A stretch of 45,262 nt of DNA from Acidobacteriota bacterium (GTDB lineage: Bacteria > Acidobacteriota > Vicinamibacteria > Vicinamibacterales > Fen-181): assembly GCA_025363775.1 (NCBI GenBank), contig JANYLG010000189.1:1-45262 (forward strand). The letters are read 5' to 3'. Below, piece after piece: positions 24,561 through 31,447 of the stretch. The translations under genes were made by a program, and so were the position numbers. Under the pieces are notes generated by a model. That model did no database searches. It worked only from the letters and a program-made list of their open reading frames with translations, and was not told the DNA's origin. Positions within the stretch are counted from its first letter, which is position 1, and each line of letters begins with the position of its first letter.

Positions 24561-25022
24561 TCATCGTCTGGGCGGCATCGCCGTCGCCGGGGGAGCCGGC
24601 TTGCCGTCGATCGTCGTCGGCTCCATCAGCTCGCTGCGCGTGCCGTCCGGGTCGAACAGGTTCAGCTGCCGCTTGCGGTTGATGCCGGTGCGCGTCTCGA
24701 TCGGCCGCGAGTAGCCGGCCTTCCCGGCCCGCCCCTGGATGGTCGCGGCCGCCGCCGGGATGTCCGGCACGACGAGGCAGATGTGGTGCTGGCTTCCCCG
24801 TTTGCCGGCCGCCGGCAGCTCGCCATACGGCAGGAACTCGATGTAGTCGTCGCTGTCGGGCAACTGCACGTTGACCCAGTCAAGCGTCTTGCCGTCGCGG
24901 CTGCCCCTCCAGATCTCCTGCATCCGAGCACGTCCTGGTAGAACCGCATGGCCGCATCGAGCGACCCGGGCGATCGCCAGGGTCGCTGGAACGAGCAGGA
25001 GCAGCGGGATCACTCGTTTCAT
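24561..25022 (-). pseudogene. VOC-family (glyoxalase-like) gene with deletion and frameshift
   Basis: The frame opens with a signal peptide (MKRVIPLLLLVPATLAIA). The VOC domain that should follow is in another frame, reading 'SLDAAMRFYQDVLGC'. It then returns to the first frame at 'QEIWRGSRDGK' and continues normally to the end ('WVNVQLPDSDDYIEFLPYG', 'QHHICLVVPDIPAAA', 'NLFDPDGTRSELMEP'). One missing base near 24919-24923 would restore the second junction. The sudden step from the signal peptide into the middle of a VOC half also suggests a deletion upstream. The start ATG overlaps the uxaC stop by four bases, so it was once the last gene of the uxaC operon. An intact relative would be a secreted dioxygenase-fold protein of unknown substrate. 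Confidence 0.7.
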
Positions 25023-26479
25023 CGTCGAGCCACCGCCGCGACACGTTCCACGCCCTCGGCCACGTCACCCAGCGGGAAGCCGAAATAGTCGCGGGCGTTG
25101 AAGAAGCAGATACCCTCGACGAGGGCCCCGAGGGCCCCGCGGTCGTCGGGCAACAAACCCCGGCGCACGTCCTCGCCGAGCAAGTTGCAGAGAAGGCGGC
25201 GGAAGTACTCGTGCCGCGAGTAGGAGAGGAACGAGCGCGAGTCGGTCACCATCCCCACGAACCGCGAGAGCAGGCCCATGTTGGACAGGGCGCTGATCTG
25301 CGCCGTCATGCCGTCCCGTTGATCGAGGAACCACCACGCCGATCCGTACTGCATCTTCCCGGGCACGCTGCCGTCCTGGAAGTTGCCGATCATCGTCGCG
25401 ACGATCGCGTTGTCCTTGGGGTTGAGGTTATAGAGGATCGTCTTGGCCAGCTGGTTCGTCTCGTCGAGCCGGTCGAGGAACCGCGAAAGCGGCCGCGCCA
25501 CCTCGAAGTCACCGATCGAGTCGAAGCCGGTGTCCGGGCCGAGGGCGCGCCGCAGGCGCGTGTTGTTGTTACGGAGCGCCCCGAGGTGGAACTGCTGCAC
25601 CCATCCGCGCGCGTGGTCGAGCAGAGCCAGCCGGTGGACGAGCGCCGACTCGAGGCGCAGTGCGGCGCCAGCGTCCAGCGCCTTCCCCGCGCGCACGCGC
25701 TCGAACGACGAGGCGACTTGCCCATCCGCCCACGACTCGGCGACCATCGTCTCGAGGCCATGGTCCGACGCCCGGCACCCCATGTCGTGGAAGAACGTGT
25801 GACGCGCCTCCAGGGCGGAAAGAAACGCGTCGAGGCTCCCGCCGACCGCCAGACCGGATGCCTGCTCCAGCCTGACTATCCACGCGTTGAACGCCTCGGG
25901 ATCCTCGAACGCGAATGCGCGGTCCGGCCGCCACGTCGGGTAGACGCGCGTCTCCGGGTTCGCCCGCTGCGCGAGCCGGCGATGGGCGTCGAGCGAATCG
26001 ACCGGGTCGTCGGTGGTGCAGACCACGGCGACCTTGAACCCTCGCAACAAGCCCAGCGCGGTGAAGGCGTTCTCCTGCAGCCGCTCGTTGCACCGGTCGA
26101 ACACCGCACGCGCCGTGGAGGGCGACAGCAGGGTGTCGATCCCGAACGGCCGCCGCAGTTCCATGTGGGTCCAGTGGTAGATCGGGTTCCGCATCGCGTC
26201 CGGGACGGTGCGGGCCCAGGCCTCGAACTTCTCCCAGTCCGACGCGTCGCCCGTGCAGCAGCGCTCCGGCACGCCGTTGGACCGCATGGCCCGCCACTTG
26301 TAGTGGTCGCCATCGAGCCAGCTCTCGGTGATCGACCGGAACCGGTGGTCGTTCGCCATCTGATCGGGCGATAAGTGGCAGTGGTAGTCGATGATCGGGA
26401 GGTTCTCGGCGAAGCGGTGGTACAGGTCAGAAGCCACGTCGCTCTCGAGCAGGAAGTCGTCATCCATGAAAAGCCGCAT
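25019..26479 (-). CDS. uxaC: Glucuronate/galacturonate isomerase
   Basis: The 486-residue protein is a uronate isomerase of the amidohydrolase superfamily. The N-terminal metal motif DYHCHL is at residues 31-36, and later family blocks include 'IYHWTHMELRRPFGI', 'GFKVAVVCTTDDPVDSL', 'GALRNNNTRLRRALGPDTGFDSIGD' and 'MGLLSRFVGMVTDSRSFLSYSRHEYFRRLLC'. It converts D-glucuronate to D-fructuronate and D-galacturonate to D-tagaturonate, the first cytoplasmic step after ExuT import. Length fits the family (about 470). The ATG at 26479 has GGAG eight bases upstream. It is downstream of the GH3 gene, from which it is separated by two hairpin-forming repeats. Confidence 0.95.
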   Translation of the reverse strand: MRLFMDDDFLLESDVASDLYHRFAENLPIIDYHCHLSPDQMANDHRFRSITESWLDGDHYKWRAMRSNGVPERCCTGDASDWEKFEAWARTVPDAMRNPIYHWTHMELRRPFGIDTLLSPSTARAVFDRCNERLQENAFTALGLLRGFKVAVVCTTDDPVDSLDAHRRLAQRANPETRVYPTWRPDRAFAFEDPEAFNAWIVRLEQASGLAVGGSLDAFLSALEARHTFFHDMGCRASDHGLETMVAESWADGQVASSFERVRAGKALDAGAALRLESALVHRLALLDHARGWVQQFHLGALRNNNTRLRRALGPDTGFDSIGDFEVARPLSRFLDRLDETNQLAKTILYNLNPKDNAIVATMIGNFQDGSVPGKMQYGSAWWFLDQRDGMTAQISALSNMGLLSRFVGMVTDSRSFLSYSRHEYFRRLLCNLLGEDVRRGLLPDDRGALGALVEGICFFNARDYFGFPLGDVAEGVERVAAVARR

Positions 26480-26497
26480 GCGACAATCTCCGTGACC

Positions 26498-26556
26498 GGG
26501 CGGGTACGAGGCCCGCCCCGGCGGTGTCGGCTGTTCGGGCGACCAGCCGGTCGCCC
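26498..26556. repeat. Two tandem REP-like hairpins between GH3 and uxaC
   Basis: Hairpin one (26498-26518) has 7-bp arms GGGCGGG/CCCGCCC with a 7-base loop. Hairpin two (26537-26556) has perfect 8-bp arms GGGCGACC/GGTCGCCC with a 4-base loop and abuts the GH3 stop codon. Both lie within the putative gntR-exuT-GH3-uxaC transcript. They resemble dispersed GGGGCGACC-type palindromes seen in high-GC environmental genomes (from memory). Possible roles are mRNA stabilisation or partial termination; no U-tract is present. Confidence 0.6.
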
Positions 26557-28983
26557 CTACTTCAGAATCTCGAATCGTTCCTTCAGCCGGATGTCCGTCG
26601 AGGAACTGCCGAGGCGCACCTCGAAGACCCCGGGCTCGACAACCCACTTCATCTGCGCGTCCAGCAGTTGCATCGCCTCGGCGTCGAGCGTGAAGGTCAG
26701 CGTCCGCGTGTCACCCGGCGCCAGCCTGATTCGCTGGAAGCCTCGCAGCACTTGTTCGTAGGTGATCACGCTGCTCAGGAGATCCTGGAGGTACAGCTGC
26801 ACCACCTCGTCGCCCGCTCTCGTGCCGGTGTTCGTCAGGTCCACCATCACGGTGACCGTTCCACCGGCCTTCTGCCGCGCCGGCGTGACGCGCAGGTTGC
26901 CGTAGCCGAACGTGGTGTAACTGAGGCCGTATCCGAACGGGTACAGCGGGCCGTTGGCCAGCGTCGTTTTGCCGTTGGGCCCCCCCGAGCGCTGCTCGGC
27001 CTGCGCGCCCGGCCTCGTCGGGAAGTTCAGCGGGATCTGGCCGACCGTCTTTGGCACGGTGAACGACAGCCGGCCGCCCGGGTTGTAGTCGCCAAACAGC
27101 ACCTCGGCAATCGCCTGGCCGCCGAACTCGCCCGGGAAGGTCGCCTCGATGACCGCAGGCACGTACTTCGCGACCCAGTTGGTCGTGAGCGCGCGGCCGT
27201 TGATGAGGACGACGACCATGGGCGTGCCGGAGGCGTGCAGCGCCTTCAGCAGGTCGAGTTGCCGGCCGGGGAGGTCGAGGCTGGTGCGAGACAGGCTCTC
27301 GCCCACGATGGCATCCGACTCCCCAACCGCGGCGACGACGACGTCGGCCTCTCTCGCCAGGCCGGCGGCCTCGTCGATGAGCGATTGTTCCTTGGGCGAC
27401 AGCGGATCGGGCAGCAGTTCCGACTCGGGCCAGTTGGGATCGACCAGGTCGCACCCAAGCGCGTACTTGACCTCGGTGCCGGGCGACACCGCGCGCGTGA
27501 TCCCCTCGAGGACCGAGATCGTCGGCGGGTCGTACGGGCCGTAGCGGTTGTTGGCGAACGACGTCGATGTGGCGTTCGGTCCCACCACGAGGACGCGGCG
27601 CAGGTTCTTGCTGAGCGGCAGCGCCGCGCCGTCGTTCTTCAGCAGCACCAAGGACTCCCGCGACGCACGCAGCGCCAGCGCCAGGTGCGCCGGGTCGCGG
27701 AGCACCTTGTCGGCGTCAGCCGGGCGCGCCACGTACGGACGGTCGAACAGGCCGCGGACGAACTTCACCCGCAGCACGTCGCGCACGCGGCTATTCAGCG
27801 TGTCGGTGGTGACCGCGCCTGCCTGCACCAGTTCGCGAAGCGGGAGAATGAAATGGGCAGGCGGGTTGAACTCCGTCCGGACGTTCAGACCGCCGTTGAT
27901 CGCCTGGCGCACCGCGTCCTTGTAGTCGGCCGCGACCCGGTGCTTCGTCTGCAGGTACTTCACGGCATCGCTGTCCGACACCACGTAGCCCTTGAAGCCG
28001 TATTCCTGGCGCAGCTTGTCGATCAGGAAGGCCGGGTTGGAGTCGATGGGGATCCCGTCGTAGTCGTTGTACGACGCCATGACGCCCATCGCGCCGCCCT
28101 TCATGAAGGCGGCCCTGAACGGCGCCAGCAGGATGCCCTCCACCTCGCGCGGGCTCTCGTGCGGGTCGGTGCGAGCTTCGCCGTCGCGCCCGCCCTTCGG
28201 CACGCTGTAGACGGCGAAGTGCTTGACGGTGGACGTGACGTCTTGCTCCTGCAGCCCCTTCACCATCTCGACGCCCAGCACCGACGCGAGGTACGGGTCC
28301 TCACCGTAGGTCTCCACCACCCGGCCCCAGCGCGGGTCGCGCGCGAGGTCGAGAATCGGCGAGTAGATGTTGGTGAACCCCACCGCGCGTGCCTCCTGGC
28401 CCTCCACGCGCCCGATCTGCCGCACCAGGTCGGGATCCCACGCGCAGCCCTGTCCGATCTGCGCCGGGAACGACGTGGCGCCCCAGTGGCAGAGGCCGCG
28501 GATGCCTTCGTTCGTGAAGTCAACCGGGATCCCCAGCCGCGTCTCCTCGATGAAGAAACGCTGCACGCTGTTCATGACCTCGGCGTGCCGCGATGGAGGC
28601 CGGGCGCAGTCCTTGCCCACGCCGCGAACGCCGTTGCAGTGCTCGTCGATGTTGCCGATGCCGTCCTTCCACACCTCGGTCTTCCACTCGGGCGTCGGCA
28701 GCGGGTCCTCGAGCACCCGGTTGTAGCCGTAGAGCGTGGCCAGCTGGCAGGTCTTCTCGTCGATGGTCATCTGCGCGAGTAGGTTGTCAATCCGGCTCTC
28801 CGTCTGCGCCGCGGGATCCTCGAAGACATCCTTCTTTCCGTTCTTATTGAGGTCGATCCAGCCGTCGTGGTAGATCGCCGCGTTCAACGTGGCCGGCGTC
28901 GCGGGTGTCGTCTGGTCGGTCGAGACCGTGGCCGCCGTCAACAGCGCCAGGGCCCAGAACGCCAGGTCGCGTCGTAGGGTCAT
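26557..28983 (-). CDS. Secreted GH3-family beta-glycosidase
   Basis: The 808-residue protein starts at the ATG at 28983 with a signal peptide (hydrophobic residues 8-20). A short calcium-loop-like element 'DLNKNGKKDVFED' (44-56) precedes the GH3 catalytic barrel (about 65-370), with KHF at 254-256 and the nucleophile region VVSDSDA (334-340, likely D337). The alpha/beta sandwich follows (about 400-640) and a fibronectin-III-like C-terminal domain (about 700-795). GH3 enzymes release terminal beta-glucose, xylose or arabinose; specificity cannot be decided. In this locus it could trim glucuronoxylan or xyloglucan-type oligosaccharides. It lies between exuT (115 bases upstream) and uxaC on the same strand. 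Confidence 0.9.
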   Translation of the reverse strand: MTLRRDLAFWALALLTAATVSTDQTTPATPATLNAAIYHDGWIDLNKNGKKDVFEDPAAQTESRIDNLLAQMTIDEKTCQLATLYGYNRVLEDPLPTPEWKTEVWKDGIGNIDEHCNGVRGVGKDCARPPSRHAEVMNSVQRFFIEETRLGIPVDFTNEGIRGLCHWGATSFPAQIGQGCAWDPDLVRQIGRVEGQEARAVGFTNIYSPILDLARDPRWGRVVETYGEDPYLASVLGVEMVKGLQEQDVTSTVKHFAVYSVPKGGRDGEARTDPHESPREVEGILLAPFRAAFMKGGAMGVMASYNDYDGIPIDSNPAFLIDKLRQEYGFKGYVVSDSDAVKYLQTKHRVAADYKDAVRQAINGGLNVRTEFNPPAHFILPLRELVQAGAVTTDTLNSRVRDVLRVKFVRGLFDRPYVARPADADKVLRDPAHLALALRASRESLVLLKNDGAALPLSKNLRRVLVVGPNATSTSFANNRYGPYDPPTISVLEGITRAVSPGTEVKYALGCDLVDPNWPESELLPDPLSPKEQSLIDEAAGLAREADVVVAAVGESDAIVGESLSRTSLDLPGRQLDLLKALHASGTPMVVVLINGRALTTNWVAKYVPAVIEATFPGEFGGQAIAEVLFGDYNPGGRLSFTVPKTVGQIPLNFPTRPGAQAEQRSGGPNGKTTLANGPLYPFGYGLSYTTFGYGNLRVTPARQKAGGTVTVMVDLTNTGTRAGDEVVQLYLQDLLSSVITYEQVLRGFQRIRLAPGDTRTLTFTLDAEAMQLLDAQMKWVVEPGVFEVRLGSSSTDIRLKERFEILK

Positions 28984-29098
28984 CGTGTCATCCTCATCGT
29001 ACCGCCGCGTCATTGAGGCCCTCACCCGGGCCAGGCTGCTTCGCGCGTCTCGCCCGTGGCACCGCCGGGATCGGCCGGTCCGGATGGCCTCGAGGACC

Positions 29099-30451
29099 TC
29101 AGCCCCTGCGGGCCGCCCCAGGGTCGATCGACAGCGGTTCCAGTGTCGGCGAGAGCAGGTGGTGAATCGAGAATGAGACGAGGTAGGCCGACGCGCAAAT
29201 CCCGAACAGGATCGAGTAGCCACCCGCCTTGTTGCCGACCGCTTGGAATTGATCGAGCAGCCTGCCGCTGAACCACGGGAACAGCATGCCGCCGAACGCC
29301 CCGGCCATGCCGCCGAGGCCGACGATCGTGCCGACGTCCTTCTTCGCGAACACGTCGGAGGCCGTCGTGAAGAGGTTGGCCGACCAGGCCTGGTGCGCCG
29401 CTCCCGCGATGCCAATCAGCACCACTGCGGGCCAGTCACCGACCCGGGTCACAAAGAGAATCGGCAGCACGCAGAGGGCGAACCCGAACATCCCCGTCTT
29501 CCGCGCGCGCGTCACGCTCCACCCTCGTTTCTGCAGGTTGCCGGTCACCCAGCCCCCGGCAATGCTCAGCACGGTGACGATCGCGTAGATCGTGACGATG
29601 TGAATCCAGCTGTGCTTGATGTCGAGGCCGCGCGGAGGAGCCTTGAAGTAGTCGGGCAGCCACGTGAGGAAGAACCACCACACGGGGTCGGTCATGAACT
29701 TGGCGACGATGAACCCCCACGCCTGCCGATAGGCCAACGCGCGTCTCCATCCAAGCGGCGTGCCGCCGGCGTCGTCAGTCCCCTTGTCGCTGTTGATGTA
29801 GGCGAGTTCCGCGGCCGAGAGCCGCCGCTGTTTCTCGGGCACCTCGTAGAACGGGAACCAGAGGAACAGCCACAGGAAGCCAGCGATCCCGGCGAAGATG
29901 AAGGCCGCGCGCCACCCGAGGGCCAGGGCAATCGCCGGCACGAGGGCCGGGGCGATGATCGCCCCCACGTTGGTGCCCGAGTTGAAGATGGCCGTCGCGA
30001 ACGCGCGCTCGCGCTTCGGGAACCAGAGTGCCACCGCCTTGATCGCCGCCGGGAAGTTGCCTCCCTCGCTGGCGCCCAGGAAGATGCGGGCGCCAAAGAA
30101 CCCCGCGACCGACCCGACGAGCGCGTGCGACAGCGCCGCCACGCTCCAGAGCGCAATCGAGACGGCGTAGCCGATCTTCGTGCCGTACCGGTCGATGAAC
30201 CAGCCGAAGGCGAACAGGCCGACCGCGTAGGCGCCCTGGAATGCGGAGTTGACGAGCCCGAACTGCTCGTTCGTCCAGCCCAGCTCCTTGTCCAGGAACT
30301 CCTTGATGAGCGCCAGGATCTGCCGGTCGATATAGTTGACCGTCGTGGCAAGGAAGAGCAGCGAGCAGATGACCCACCGGTAGCGCCCAATCGGCCCGAC
30401 GCTCTCGGCGGTCTGCTCGTCAGCCACCTGGCGGTTCGCGTTCACAGTCAC
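29099..30451 (-). CDS. exuT: Hexuronate MFS transporter, ExuT-like
   Basis: The 450-residue protein has 12 predicted membrane helices in the anion:cation symporter branch of the MFS. Typical blocks are 'LFLATTVNYIDRQILALI', 'FGWFIDRYGTKIGY', 'RIFLGASEGGNFPAAIKAVALWFPKRERAFATAIFNSGTN' (seen in parts) and 'LVPAIALALGWRAAF'. ExuT members import glucuronate and galacturonate with protons. The start is a GTG overlapping the regulator stop (GTGA) with AGGAG seven bases upstream, so the regulator and transporter are translationally coupled. The GH3, UxaC and FadR-type neighbours strongly support hexuronate as substrate, though aldonates are possible. Confidence 0.88.
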   Translation of the reverse strand: MTVNANRQVADEQTAESVGPIGRYRWVICSLLFLATTVNYIDRQILALIKEFLDKELGWTNEQFGLVNSAFQGAYAVGLFAFGWFIDRYGTKIGYAVSIALWSVAALSHALVGSVAGFFGARIFLGASEGGNFPAAIKAVALWFPKRERAFATAIFNSGTNVGAIIAPALVPAIALALGWRAAFIFAGIAGFLWLFLWFPFYEVPEKQRRLSAAELAYINSDKGTDDAGGTPLGWRRALAYRQAWGFIVAKFMTDPVWWFFLTWLPDYFKAPPRGLDIKHSWIHIVTIYAIVTVLSIAGGWVTGNLQKRGWSVTRARKTGMFGFALCVLPILFVTRVGDWPAVVLIGIAGAAHQAWSANLFTTASDVFAKKDVGTIVGLGGMAGAFGGMLFPWFSGRLLDQFQAVGNKAGGYSILFGICASAYLVSFSIHHLLSPTLEPLSIDPGAARRG

Positions 30452-31191
30452 TTGGTCTCCTCTTGACCCGCCACCCCAGCGGACGTCCCGACGGTCCCGG
30501 CATCCTCCTGGGCCTGGGTCAGCGCGGCACGCCGCAGGTGGTCGCCCATCGCCTTTCGCGCCCGGTCGGCATCACGGGCGCGGATGGCCTGGTAGATTGC
30601 CCGGTGCTCATCGGCCGCCACCCTCAAGTCGCGCGCGACGCCGATTTTGCCTCGCCGCAGCTCGTAGAACACCTTCGCAACCATCTCGACCACCGACGCG
30701 AGAATCGGGTTGTCCGAGGCCGCCGCCACCGCCTGGTGAAAACGGATGTCGTGCTCGAGGAAGATCGCTGGCGACTCGAGCGAGGCAAACATCCCCGTCG
30801 TCTCGTCGCTGATGACCATGAGGCGACCGGGAGCGGCGCGCTCGGCGGCAAGGCCCGCAACCGCCACCTCGAGCACGAGCCGCGCCTCGAACATCTGATC
30901 GCGCGAGAACCCATGCAGCGCCGCCAGGAAGCTCAGCGGCTCGCTGCCGAGCATCGGGGGGCCGCCGGTGATGAAGGTCCCAGCGCCCTGGCGAATCTGC
31001 ACGACTCCCATCGCGGCCAGGCTCTTGAATCCCGAGCGCACGCTCGGCCGGCTCACGCCCAGCTGCTGCGCCAGTTCTCGCTCGGGCGGCAGGCGGTCGC
31101 CCGATCGCACCTCACCGCTCTCGATCATCCGGCGTACCTGGCGGACGACAAGTTCCACTGCGGTCACTTTCTTTTCAGGTTTGGACAGCAT
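30448..31191 (-). CDS. FadR-subfamily GntR transcriptional regulator (second of two)
   Basis: The 247-residue protein has a winged helix (about residues 10-75, recognition helix 'GVSRPSVRSGFKSL', wing 'RQGAGTFITGG') and an FCD domain (about 95-225) with 'LEHDIRFHQAVAAAS' as the metal/ligand block. It is a paralogue of the regulator at 12986-13822 over the whole length. It is the first gene of the exuT-GH3-uxaC operon, and a GGTAATACC palindrome lies directly in front of its own ATG, so it probably represses itself and the operon until a uronate pathway intermediate binds. The palindrome replaces a normal ribosome binding site, so repressor or RNA structure may also affect translation. Confidence 0.88.
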   Translation of the reverse strand: MLSKPEKKVTAVELVVRQVRRMIESGEVRSGDRLPPERELAQQLGVSRPSVRSGFKSLAAMGVVQIRQGAGTFITGGPPMLGSEPLSFLAALHGFSRDQMFEARLVLEVAVAGLAAERAAPGRLMVISDETTGMFASLESPAIFLEHDIRFHQAVAAASDNPILASVVEMVAKVFYELRRGKIGVARDLRVAADEHRAIYQAIRARDADRARKAMGDHLRRAALTQAQEDAGTVGTSAGVAGQEETK

Positions 31192-31193
31192 TA

Positions 31194-31204
31194 AGGTAAT
31201 ACCA
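31194..31204. promoter_or_regulatory. GGTAATACC operator in front of the second regulator
   Basis: The site reads AGGTAATACCA, with the same ten-base string GGTAATACCA as the operator at 18505-18519. It ends three bases before the regulator start codon on the minus strand and would sit about 30-39 bases after the predicted transcription start, the same geometry as in the SDR operon. Confidence 0.6.
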
Positions 31205-31239
31205 CTCTTATTTTCTCCATTCTGTCAGACGCGATGGAG

Positions 31240-31268
31240 ATATCTTAGGTCTATTCATTGCCAGACAA
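31240..31268 (-). promoter_or_regulatory. Weak candidate promoter of the regulator-exuT-GH3-uxaC operon
   Basis: On the minus strand TTGTCT (31268-31263) is followed after 17 bases by AGATAT (31245-31240). Both hexamers are imperfect. The element lies between the two palindromes at 31194-31204 and 31280-31290. Confidence 0.35.
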
Positions 31269-31279
31269 TGGCCTCTTTA

Positions 31280-31290
31280 TGGTAAGACCA
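31280..31290. promoter_or_regulatory. Second palindromic site upstream of the regulator operon
   Basis: TGGTAAGACCA differs from TGGTAATACCA at one base and keeps TGGT/ACCA symmetry. Its centre is 86 bases from that of the site at 31194-31204, about eight helical turns, and the candidate promoter lies between them. This arrangement would permit repression by looping (inference). Confidence 0.45.
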
Positions 31291-31447
31291 ATCAGGCTGG
31301 ATCGGGTGAACCACCGACAACCACGATCTCTTTGCCCGTCGTCGAACACTTCGCAACCATGAGACCAAAGGTATTGCCAGCCGGGCCCAGATGGAGTACA
31401 AGCGTGCCGCGGATGTCGTGCAACCGGTGACAAGGAGACTCAGGACA

